Source: UBA6168 sp964442355 (GTDB lineage Bacteria; Bacteroidota; Bacteroidia; Chitinophagales; Saprospiraceae). Taken from it: a stretch of DNA of 22,711 nt. The translations under genes were made by a program, and so were the position numbers. The stretch lies in contig CAYTZS010000072.1 of assembly GCA_964442355.1 (NCBI GenBank), positions 1 to 22,711 of the forward strand. The letters run 5' to 3'. This document shows, in pieces, positions 8,227-15,571 of the stretch. How positions within the stretch are numbered: the stretch's first letter is position 1; each line of letters begins with the position of its first letter. The notes beneath the pieces were generated by a model. It had not been told where the DNA came from. It saw nothing but the letters and a program-made list of their open reading frames with translations, and ran no database searches.

Positions 8227-8234
8227 CAAATGTA
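8227..8234 (-). promoter_or_regulatory. -7 element of the recF promoter
   Basis: TACATTTG on the minus strand, continuing CCCG and then the ATG at 8222, matches TAnnTTTG perfectly. Expected initiation falls within a few bases of the start codon. No TTTG stands at the -33 distance; that region is the T run of the upstream terminator. Confidence 0.4.
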
Positions 8235-8254
8235 GGCAAGCCCTCGGAAAAGGA

Positions 8255-8288
8255 AATAAAAAAAGGCAGTAGCCCTAAAGCCACTGCC
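8255..8288 (-). terminator. Intrinsic terminator of the coiled-coil protein gene
   Basis: On the minus strand GGCAGTGGC and GCTACTGCC (8288-8280 and 8273-8265) form a 9-bp stem with one G-T pair and a 6-nt loop, followed directly by TTTTTTTATTT. It lies about 46 nt beyond the stop codon at 8334 and directly upstream of recF, so it separates the two transcripts. Confidence 0.85.
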
Positions 8289-8333
8289 CAAAAACAACTT
8301 CTATTGAGATAAAGGCTTTCCAAATTTAGTGCG

Positions 8334-9455
8334 TCAGTCAACGGCCACCTTACCATCTTCCACGATTCTTTTCGTGCCGTTTGCCAACTTGAACGTCAAA
8401 CCGTTCTTGAAATATACGAGCCTCAGCTCGTAGTTGCGGCCTTCTTTTGGCTGCGTATTGATGTACCTGACGGAAACTGGTTTTCCATCATATTTGAATT
8501 TATAACCGATGGCTCCCATCTCGCTGTTCGGATAGGCCAAGTTCTTTTCATTGAATGGAACAACCACGTTGTTGTCCAAATCGTATAACTGGATGACGAA
8601 CGTTTCGTCTATTATCGCTGCTTTGTCAGCATTGTCTAGGTCAAAATCAATAAAAGTATAACGCCAGTCATCTCCAGATTTTATTTTCTTCAAAGCATTG
8701 CCACCCTCTCTATTTCTAAGAGAAATGGATGAAAACTTCACCGCTGTTTTGTGCATGATGCTTTTCAGTTGCTGTTCCTGCCGAGTGATGATGACTTTCT
8801 CTAAATCACTGCTCACTGTTAATGAACTAGAAGCGTTGGCATCCGAGGGCGATTGGTTGATAATTGGAGCTGGTGGATTTTGAGGTATCGGGTCGGGCAT
8901 GCTTAGCCTTTCGTCCACCACTTTTTCCATTTTCACGATTTCGTTGGTATTCACCTTGGCCGCTTGTTCGCTTTTGAGCTTTTGTTCAAGCAGTTCAATG
9001 CGCTCTCGGTCAATTTTTTCCATATGAACCAACAAATCGTCCCGTTTTTGCTCCAGTTCCCTGACCTGCTCTGCGTTTTTCTTGCCGCCTTCTTTTAGGC
9101 GGTTAATCTCTGCGGTCAAGCTGCCGACTTTGTCGTCGTGCTTTTGTATAATTTTGTTTAGCTTCGAAATAGTGCCTTTCAGCTCTCCAATTTTAGCATG
9201 TAATTGCTCGTTTTCAAGATGCAAAAAAGTCACACTGTCTTTGTACAGTTGAAGTTCAACCTGCAAATCATCGGTCAACAATCGCTGCTCAGATAGCTGC
9301 TGATTGACCAAAACAAGCTGTTTGTCCTTAGTATGTATTGTTTGTTTAAGTTCCGTGATGTAGCCGCCTTGATAAAGAACGGCACCAACGAGGGCAAGTA
9401 CTGCTACAGCCGAAGCTGAAATGATTAAGGGCAATTTTTTAGTCATGCTGTTCAT
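8334..9455 (-). CDS. Membrane-anchored coiled-coil protein of unknown function
   Basis: 373 residues; I do not recognise a named family. A short basic N-terminus (MNSMTKK) precedes one hydrophobic segment (about 9-29), consistent with a single membrane anchor. Residues about 32-176 are a long charged heptad-like helix, probably a coiled coil. A Pro/Ser/Asn-rich linker (about 185-212, with PDPIPQNPPAP) leads to a C-terminal domain of about 150 residues rich in alternating hydrophobic residues (VIQLYDLDNNVVVPF, YELRLVYF), probably a beta fold. The likely topology is an anchor in the inner membrane with coil and domain in the periplasm, but the side is not certain. A start at Met4 is also possible. 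The gene has its own terminator and stands alone between eno and recF. Such layouts occur in cell-envelope scaffold proteins; no function can be assigned. Confidence 0.8.
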   Translation of the reverse strand: MNSMTKKLPLIISASAVAVLALVGAVLYQGGYITELKQTIHTKDKQLVLVNQQLSEQRLLTDDLQVELQLYKDSVTFLHLENEQLHAKIGELKGTISKLNKIIQKHDDKVGSLTAEINRLKEGGKKNAEQVRELEQKRDDLLVHMEKIDRERIELLEQKLKSEQAAKVNTNEIVKMEKVVDERLSMPDPIPQNPPAPIINQSPSDANASSSLTVSSDLEKVIITRQEQQLKSIMHKTAVKFSSISLRNREGGNALKKIKSGDDWRYTFIDFDLDNADKAAIIDETFVIQLYDLDNNVVVPFNEKNLAYPNSEMGAIGYKFKYDGKPVSVRYINTQPKEGRNYELRLVYFKNGLTFKLANGTKRIVEDGKVAVD

Positions 9456-9882
9456 GGGACCCGGTTAAGGGCAGCACCAGAATCAGAAAACCAAGCCTTA
9501 TTGGAATAGTGTGTCAAGCCTTTTTTCCTGCGTTCTCCTGCTGCGGTTGATGTTTTTCTTAAAATCCCACCTGGGTGTTTTCAGATTGCTCTAACGTGGT
9601 GGAAGGTAGTTTTGGTTTCAGTTTTTATAAAATTTAATAAAAATTAATTTCGTAAAAAACTGATAGTTAAACATCTACACAACAAGGCTTATTTCAAATA
9701 TTATTCCAATTTCCTATTTAAGCTAAAAATAATTTATTTTTCTTTGTTCTACGTTAAAAAAATGTCCATGTTTCCTAGGTTTTTCATAAAGTTAGCCTAG
9801 ATGCACCCCTTATCAACGAAAAAGCCCGGCCAAAATTGACCGGGCTTTCTTTTCGTTAGCTCTTTTCAGTGCCTAAAAACTT
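9456..9882. other. Intergenic region between enolase and the coiled-coil protein gene
   Basis: 427 bases. The enolase terminator is at 9821-9848. Positions about 9610-9760 are strongly AT-rich with runs of A and T. No exact TAnnTTTG is present on the minus strand for the coiled-coil gene. I see no open frame or RNA gene worth calling. Confidence 0.5.
9821..9848 (-). terminator. Intrinsic terminator of eno
   Basis: A 9-bp perfect stem, AAAGCCCGG (9821-9829) with CCGGGCTTT (9840-9848), has a 10-nt loop. On the minus strand it ends in CTTTTTCGTTG. It lies 34 nt after the enolase stop. Confidence 0.85.
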
Positions 9883-11169
9883 TTATTTTGTCAGCAGTGC
9901 TTTGCCAGGGAAGTAGGCAATGTCGCCCAATTCGTCCTCGATGCGCAGCAGCTGGTTGTACTTCGCGATCCGGTCGGAGCGTGATGCAGAGCCGGTTTTG
10001 ATTTGCCCAGTATTGAGCGCAACGGCAAGGTCAGCAATGGTTGTGTCCTCCGTCTCACCGGAACGGTGGCTCATCACACTGGTATAACTGTGGCGGGTGG
10101 CTAGGTTCACACAGTTTACGGTCTCGGTCAGCGAGCCAATTTGATTCACCTTAATTAATATGGAGTTTGCGATGCCCTTGTCGATGCCTTGCTGGAGTCG
10201 AACCGTGTTGGTTACAAACAAATCGTCACCAACCAACTGGATGCGTTTGCCAATGGAATTTGACAAAGCCAACCACCCATCCCAATCGTCTTCTGCCATG
10301 CCATCTTCGATGGAGAAAATTGGATATTTCTTGCTCCAATCTGTCCAAAAATCAACCATTTGGGCAGGTGTGAGCTTGTCGCCTGTAGATTTCTTGAAAT
10401 GGTAAACACCTGTTTCTTCGTCAAAAAACTCAGAAGAAGCGGCATCCATCGCAATCATGATGTCCTCGCCTGGAATGAAGCCCGCCTTCTCAATGGCTTG
10501 CAAAACAGTTTCGATAGCTTCAACATTTGACTTCATATTTGGGGCAAAGCCACCCTCATCGCCTACATTGGTAGAGTAGCCCTTGCTTTTCAGCACGTTT
10601 TTTAAATGGTGAAATACTTCCACGCCCATCCTCAGTGCATCGGAGAAGCGGCTGGCACCAACAGGAACAATCATAAATTCCTGAAAATCAATGCCATTGT
10701 CAGCATGTGCGCCACCGTTTAGGATGTTCATCATCGGCACAGGCAGGACATGTGCATTGGAGCCACCGATGTAACGGTAAAGTGGCATTCCGCACTCTTC
10801 AGCAGCTGCCTTGGCGATGGCCAGTGAAACGCCCAAAATGGCGTTTGCTCCCAATTTGCTCTTGTTGGGAGTGCCGTCAAGGTCAATCATCAACTGGTCG
10901 AGGTAGCGCTGGTCGGTCACTTCTTCGCCTACCAAGTGGTCGGCGATGATTTCTTCAACATTTTCCACGGCTTTTTGTACGCCCTTGCCGAGGTAGCGTT
11001 CTTTTTCACCGTCACGTAGCTCCACGGCCTCGTACTTTCCAGTAGAAGCGCCAGACGGCACAGCAGCACGTCCAAAATACCCATCTTCGGTCAGAACTTC
11101 AACTTCGATGGTAGGGTTGCCCCTTGAGTCGAGGATTTCCCTCGCAATGATGTCTGAAATTGCACTCAT
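9883..11169 (-). CDS. eno: Enolase (phosphopyruvate hydratase)
   Basis: 428 residues, full length. Interconverts 2-phosphoglycerate and phosphoenolpyruvate in glycolysis; it needs Mg2+ and is cytoplasmic. The opening IIAREILDSRGNPTIEVEV, the block GANAILGVSLA, the Lys block LIKVNQIGSLTET (Lys340, equivalent to E. coli Lys341) and the family signature SHRSGETEDTTIADLAV (His368, Arg369) are all present. The start ATG follows an unusual G-free leader made of four 10-bp repeats. carA lies upstream with a 116-base gap and no clear promoter or terminator between them, so some read-through from carA is possible. A strong terminator follows. Confidence 0.98.
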   Translation of the reverse strand: MSAISDIIAREILDSRGNPTIEVEVLTEDGYFGRAAVPSGASTGKYEAVELRDGEKERYLGKGVQKAVENVEEIIADHLVGEEVTDQRYLDQLMIDLDGTPNKSKLGANAILGVSLAIAKAAAEECGMPLYRYIGGSNAHVLPVPMMNILNGGAHADNGIDFQEFMIVPVGASRFSDALRMGVEVFHHLKNVLKSKGYSTNVGDEGGFAPNMKSNVEAIETVLQAIEKAGFIPGEDIMIAMDAASSEFFDEETGVYHFKKSTGDKLTPAQMVDFWTDWSKKYPIFSIEDGMAEDDWDGWLALSNSIGKRIQLVGDDLFVTNTVRLQQGIDKGIANSILIKVNQIGSLTETVNCVNLATRHSYTSVMSHRSGETEDTTIADLAVALNTGQIKTGSASRSDRIAKYNQLLRIEDELGDIAYFPGKALLTK

Positions 11170-11178
11170 TTTATTTAA

Positions 11179-11218
11179 TTGATGAGGATTGATAAGGGTT
11201 GGTGAAGGTTGATGAGGG
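11179..11218 (-). repeat. Four perfectly phased 10-bp tandem repeats in the eno leader
   Basis: On the plus strand the units are TTGATGAGGA, TTGATAAGGG, TTGGTGAAGG and TTGATGAGGG (consensus TTGRTRARGR), with no gaps. In the enolase mRNA they read as YCYTYAYCAA units without a single G, ending 9 nt before the start codon. The leader should therefore be unstructured. Confidence 0.8.
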
Positions 11219-11252
11219 TCATTAGATTGGGATTTTCGGGCTAACCGACTCC

Positions 11253-11268
11253 CTTGACCATCGTCAAG
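11253..11268. repeat. Short inverted repeat between carA and eno
   Basis: CTTGAC (11253-11258) and GTCAAG (11263-11268) form a 6-bp perfect stem with a 4-nt loop, 18 nt after the carA stop. There is no T run, so it is not a standard terminator. It could be an RNA processing site or a protein-binding site. Confidence 0.3.
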
Positions 11269-11285
11269 CTATTCCCCACTTTTTA

Positions 11286-12419
11286 TCATCCCAAATTAGT
11301 TACAAGTTGTGAAACAGTTTCCCCCTTTGATTCCGCAATCATTTTCACGAAATTATCGAAAAGATAGCGAGCATCGTGCGGCCCAGGTGAAGCTTCAGGG
11401 TGGTACTGAACTGAAAATGCCTGCTTGTGCTTCACTTTGATGCCCTCGATGGTATCGTCGTTGAGGTTAATATGGGTTATCTCGATGTCGTCACGTTCCA
11501 TCAGCTGGTCAGCTCTGACACCGAAACCGTGGTTCTGGCTGGTGATTTCGCAGTGGCCTGTCAACAGGTTTTTTACTGGGTGATTGATGCCTCGGTGGCC
11601 ATTGTGCATTTTGTAGGTTGAAATGCCCATTGCTTGCGCCAAAATCTGGTGGCCAAGGCAAATGCCAAACAGCGGCTTATTTTCAGCCAAAATAGCTTTG
11701 GTAGTCTCCACTGCATAATCCATCGGGGCAGGATCGCCGGGGCCGTTCGAAAGGAAGTAGCCGTCTGGGTTCCATTTTTTCACCTCGGCATGTGGTGTTT
11801 TTGCTGGAAAAACTTGCAAGTAGCAACCACGTTCAATCATGCAGTTCAAGATGTTGCGCTTCACACCATAGTCCATCACAGCCACTTTGAACTTTGCATC
11901 TGAATTGCCCAGAAAATATGGGCTTGATGTACTCACCTGGCTGGCAAGTTCTAGCCCGTTCATACTTGGTACCTTTGTGAGCTGTGCCTTAAGCGCCTGA
12001 ATATCAAGTGTTTCTGAAGAAATGATGGCATTCATTGCGCCTTTGCTACGAATGTGGCGGACGATTGCTCGAGTGTCAACATCTGAAATGCCAACCAAAG
12101 ATTCATGCAGAAAATAGTCCTGAATTGATTCGGTGGCCATCTGGCGGCTGTACTGCCACGTAAAGTTCTTGCAAACCAGCCCTGATATTTTGATATTCTC
12201 AGATTCCTGCTCAGAAACCCGAGTACCGTAATTCCCAATATGGGCGTTGGTGGTCACGAGGATTTGGCCAAAGTAGGAAGGGTCGGTGAAGACCTCTTGG
12301 TAGCCAGTCATGCCTGTGTTGAAGCAAAGTTCGCCTGTAGTTGTGCCGATTTTACCGGCAGATTTGCCATAGTAGGCAGTGCCATCTTCAAGGAGGAGTA
12401 CCGCTGGAACTTGCGTCAT
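11286..12419 (-). CDS. carA: Carbamoyl-phosphate synthase small (glutamine-hydrolysing) subunit
   Basis: 377 residues, full length. It hydrolyses glutamine and passes ammonia to the large subunit CarB, which makes carbamoyl phosphate for pyrimidines and arginine. The N-terminal CPSase domain (ATTGELCFNTGMTGYQE-type block; here TTGELCFNTGMTGYQE) is followed by a class I glutamine amidotransferase domain with the nucleophile elbow GICLGHQ (Cys254) and YHPEA (His340, Glu342), so the triad is complete. carB is not in the window, so the two subunits are encoded apart or carB lies beyond the edge. A TATCTTTG promoter element lies about 150 bases upstream, downstream of the tolC-like gene's stop. 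Confidence 0.97.
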   Translation of the reverse strand: MTQVPAVLLLEDGTAYYGKSAGKIGTTTGELCFNTGMTGYQEVFTDPSYFGQILVTTNAHIGNYGTRVSEQESENIKISGLVCKNFTWQYSRQMATESIQDYFLHESLVGISDVDTRAIVRHIRSKGAMNAIISSETLDIQALKAQLTKVPSMNGLELASQVSTSSPYFLGNSDAKFKVAVMDYGVKRNILNCMIERGCYLQVFPAKTPHAEVKKWNPDGYFLSNGPGDPAPMDYAVETTKAILAENKPLFGICLGHQILAQAMGISTYKMHNGHRGINHPVKNLLTGHCEITSQNHGFGVRADQLMERDDIEITHINLNDDTIEGIKVKHKQAFSVQYHPEASPGPHDARYLFDNFVKMIAESKGETVSQLVTNLG

Positions 12420-12564
12420 GCGTTCAGTTTTTTTACAAATTTGGAAATAAAATGGAAAGGGGAAAGGCTCGGACTGGCCGAAGTCAGGTGGAAAATTTGC
12501 GGATGCTTGGTCTGTTTTTTATCCACTTAAACTGATTTTGAACAACAGCTTTTCAAATCAGCGG

Positions 12565-12572
12565 CAAAGATA
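12565..12572 (-). promoter_or_regulatory. -7 element of the carA promoter
   Basis: TATCTTTG on the minus strand, followed by CCGC, matches TAnnTTTG perfectly. The nearest TTTG upstream (12601-12598) is 25 bases away, slightly beyond the usual range. The leader would be about 140 nt, long enough for pyrimidine-responsive control, but I see no definite attenuator. Confidence 0.45.
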
Positions 12573-12624
12573 GTTTTTGGGCTGCAATTATTTTAGCCAA
12601 ATCCAATTTGTAGATAGTTTTCAA

Positions 12625-14103
12625 TCAATAACCTTCCACCCTGCGTACCAGCGACACGTTTCGTTCAAAATCAAACAAGGTTATGCGGCGAAGGTCGTAG
12701 TAGGCAAGCCAAAATGAACGCAACACTGACATGTAGCTGCGCCTAGCTGCCTCTTTTTCTGTCACGGCAATACCGAGGTCCAGCACATCAATTTTGCCAA
12801 TGTAGTAGCGGTTTCGGGTCATTTCTTCCCGTTTCAGGGAAACTTCATAGGCACGTTTGGCAAGCGCTACTTGATTGCGGACGAGGTCAAACTGCTTGAC
12901 TTTGAGCAGGATTTCTTGCTCGAAATTCACTTTCTCCTGCTCCACGTTCATTTGCTCAAGTTCACGGTTGGTGTAGGCTGTTTCGAGGCGGGCCTGCCCT
13001 CGGCCCCAGTCGAGTATGGGAACGGTGACACGCACCGAAAGCCTTTCATAGTCTTCAGGGGACTTGTAGGCGTCTGATAAGTTGGGGCCTCTTTGTGCCA
13101 ATTCCAATTGACCAGAAATATTCATCTCGAAGCCACGGCTCGCTTTTGCTTCTGCGACTGATGCTTCTGCTTCGGTGAGCCTGCGCTCAAAGCCAATTAC
13201 ATCACTGCGGAATTGGTTGGCATATTCTAATGCCTGCGATGGGTCAACAAGAAAACCTGGTATGGTTTCGGGCGCCTCCATTTTGAAGAAAACGGATTTT
13301 CGGATGCCCAGAAAATTGCGGAGGCGCTCCGTGCCAGATTGCAGGTCGAGGAGCGCTTGTTGCATGGCTGCGTCCGCGTTCATGGCACTCAGTTCAATCT
13401 GCAAAAGCTCAGTTTCAGCAATCCTTCCTACTTGGAACCTGCCTTTTGAAATATTGAAAAGCGTGTCAGCATTGGCTTTGTCCTGTTTGGCGGCACGTAG
13501 ATTTAACTGGGCGATGAACACTTGGAAAAACAAATCCGATGCTTGGTAAGCTACATCCTCCATTTCTTCTGCGAATGAGCGAGTGGCTTCCTGATAGCGG
13601 AGTGGCTCAATTTTTTTGTTCCATTTGAGTTCGTTGTACCCAAATACAGGTTGGAAAAAGCCAACTGAAAAAGGCGTTGAGAAATAAGAGATTTCATTGG
13701 GTGCTTTTGGCACGAGCAAGTCGAGGCGCTGCAAGCTGCTGCGTGCGAAAATCGTTGCACCAGTTTTTGCAATCCTTTGCTGGAGGGACACACCTACATT
13801 GTTTACAACCTGCGATTGTTGCACAAACGAGCTGCTGCCATCTGGGAGCACAATCAACCCGATGGAACGGTTCAGGTCGGGAAGTGTGCCGTCCAATGTC
13901 AAGCCCGGCTTGTAATCGGCCAAAATGCGCTGATAAGACCAGTACCTGTTTTTCAGCCTAGTTTCTGCCAGTAGCGCATCCGGTGCATCGCTTTGTGCAA
14001 GCGTCACGATTTCATCCAGACTTACCGATAACGTATCCGTTTGGGCAGCAAGGTTATTTGTGAAAAACACTGAAAACAACAGGAAGAAAAACGTGGCTCT
14101 CAT
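12625..14103 (-). CDS. TolC-family outer-membrane efflux protein
   Basis: 492 residues. A signal peptide (MRATFFFLLFSVFFTNNLAA, then Q) is followed by the TolC-type alternation of long coiled helices and short beta segments, for example ERLRNFLGIRKS and EKEAARRSYMSVLRSFWLAYYDLRRITLFDF near the C-terminus. It would form the outer-membrane channel of the export complex encoded upstream. The start is the ATG at 14103; the frame stays open to 14253, but that part overlaps the permease gene and codes for non-signal sequence. It begins 35 bases after the permease stop, so the two are co-transcribed. The family is sure; the substrate is unknown. Confidence 0.9.
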   Translation of the reverse strand: MRATFFFLLFSVFFTNNLAAQTDTLSVSLDEIVTLAQSDAPDALLAETRLKNRYWSYQRILADYKPGLTLDGTLPDLNRSIGLIVLPDGSSSFVQQSQVVNNVGVSLQQRIAKTGATIFARSSLQRLDLLVPKAPNEISYFSTPFSVGFFQPVFGYNELKWNKKIEPLRYQEATRSFAEEMEDVAYQASDLFFQVFIAQLNLRAAKQDKANADTLFNISKGRFQVGRIAETELLQIELSAMNADAAMQQALLDLQSGTERLRNFLGIRKSVFFKMEAPETIPGFLVDPSQALEYANQFRSDVIGFERRLTEAEASVAEAKASRGFEMNISGQLELAQRGPNLSDAYKSPEDYERLSVRVTVPILDWGRGQARLETAYTNRELEQMNVEQEKVNFEQEILLKVKQFDLVRNQVALAKRAYEVSLKREEMTRNRYYIGKIDVLDLGIAVTEKEAARRSYMSVLRSFWLAYYDLRRITLFDFERNVSLVRRVEGY

Positions 14104-14138
14104 GCAAACAATGGATTTAGTAGTGTAAAATGAGCGTA

Positions 14139-15497
14139 CTATTCGATGCGCAGGGCTTTGATAGGGTCTTGCTTGGCGGCCTTGCGAGCGGGAAACAGCC
14201 CAAACACCAGCCCGATTGTAGCTGCAACGCCGAACGACAGTGCTATGGACCAACTTGAAATCATGGTTGGAATCTCAGAATACTTCGACACAATTTTTGC
14301 TGAAACAACACCCAATCCGACGCCTAGCAACCCACCGATTAGGCTGATGATGACGGCTTCGAACAAGAATTGCAGCACGATGTCGCCCTCTCGGGCACCC
14401 AACGAACGTCGAACGCCAATTTCTTTGATACGCTCCATGACCGAGGCCAACATGATGTTCATGATGCCAATGCCGCCTACCAGTAGCGAAATGCCAGCTA
14501 TTGCCGCCAAGACGCTGTTGAATATATCTTGGGTTTTTTGCTGCTGTTGGAGTAGTAATTCTGGCACTTCCACCTCAAAGTCAACGAGGTCTTTGTGCCT
14601 TCGTTTAAGGATTTTAGCGATTACCTCTGCAGACACTTGCAAGGTGCCAGAGTCATGCAGCCTCACCACTACTTTGTCAAGTTGGTGGTAGCTTTCATCA
14701 TTTTTATTACCCTCGCCATCGTCCCAATCGTTTTGCTTGATTTTATCAGCAGTCACCCTTGCCCGGTTTTTCAGGCGAAGCATGGCACTGCTTACAGGAA
14801 CATAAACGTCGGCGTTGTAGTCACGAATACCGAGGTTTTCGAGGCTTTCCTTGCTGGCCAACCGTTTCTCAAGCACCCCAATAATTTTGAACCAAGAAGT
14901 CCCACATTTAATCCACTGGCCTAATGGGTCAGTTTCTGGGAAGTATTTGGTTTGTATCGTTTGACCAATGATGCAGACGGGCTTGCCGCCTTCGATATGT
15001 TCTTTGTGAAAGAAATCGCCTGTGGCCAAGCCGAGGTTGTTCAATTCAAAAAAGGCATTGGTTATGCCAACTACTTTTGCCTTTCCGGTTTTGCCTCCAT
15101 GCACCAAATTGGTTTGCTCGACCAATTCTGGGCTGATTTTGTCAACGCCAGGCAGCACTTTTTCAATTGCTTTGACGTCTTCAAGTGTCAGGCCAGGCGA
15201 CCAAGGGCGTTTGCCATCCTTGCCGTTTTGATTGCTTCCGCTTGAAGCTTGTGCCGTATTGGCAGTTTGCTCGCCACCTTCACCTTCTTTTAATACCAGA
15301 GAGTTGATGACGATGTTGTTCGTTCCTATCAACTTCATCTGGTCGAGCAGTGCCTGTTTAGCGCCAGTGCCAATTGCCAGCATCGCAATGACAGCTGCTA
15401 CCCCAAACACAATACCGAGTGCCGTGAGCACGGAGCGCAGAATGTTGGCCATTACGCCTTCAGTGGCAAGTATGAAGTTGAAAATGGTGCGTTGCAT
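14139..15497 (-). CDS. MacB/FtsX-type ABC transporter permease
   Basis: 452 residues. One N-terminal membrane helix (about 17-42, with SVLTALGIVFGVAAVIAML) is followed by a large periplasmic MacB-type domain and three C-terminal helices in the FtsX domain (VGGIGIMNIMLASVMERIKEIGVRRSLGA, then two more), ending in the typical RKAAKQDPIKALR. Proteins of this type do not form a pore but transmit ATP-driven movement to the periplasm. There is no ATP-binding domain in the protein and no ATPase gene beside it, so the partner must come from elsewhere. The periplasmic domain carries a low-complexity insertion (about residues 74-96: Gly/Ser/Asn/Lys) and an acidic loop NDWDDGEGNKNDES. It lies 74 bases after the HlyD-type adaptor gene. 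Confidence 0.93.
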   Translation of the reverse strand: MQRTIFNFILATEGVMANILRSVLTALGIVFGVAAVIAMLAIGTGAKQALLDQMKLIGTNNIVINSLVLKEGEGGEQTANTAQASSGSNQNGKDGKRPWSPGLTLEDVKAIEKVLPGVDKISPELVEQTNLVHGGKTGKAKVVGITNAFFELNNLGLATGDFFHKEHIEGGKPVCIIGQTIQTKYFPETDPLGQWIKCGTSWFKIIGVLEKRLASKESLENLGIRDYNADVYVPVSSAMLRLKNRARVTADKIKQNDWDDGEGNKNDESYHQLDKVVVRLHDSGTLQVSAEVIAKILKRRHKDLVDFEVEVPELLLQQQQKTQDIFNSVLAAIAGISLLVGGIGIMNIMLASVMERIKEIGVRRSLGAREGDIVLQFLFEAVIISLIGGLLGVGLGVVSAKIVSKYSEIPTMISSWSIALSFGVAATIGLVFGLFPARKAAKQDPIKALRIE

Positions 15498-15571
15498 TGG
15501 AATGGATATTAGGAGTTGGGTAATTTGTGTTCGTTAAAACAGTTATTTCACAAAAGGAAATTGATACTGAA

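Noticed and set aside
14104..14253. Extended N-terminus of the TolC-like protein (50 extra residues)
   Set aside because: It overlaps the permease gene's end and precedes a clear signal peptide that starts at 14103.
14146..14691. 181-codon open frame on the plus strand
   Set aside because: It lies wholly antisense to the permease gene and its translation is low-complexity text (Ser/Thr/Pro/Met runs) without a domain.
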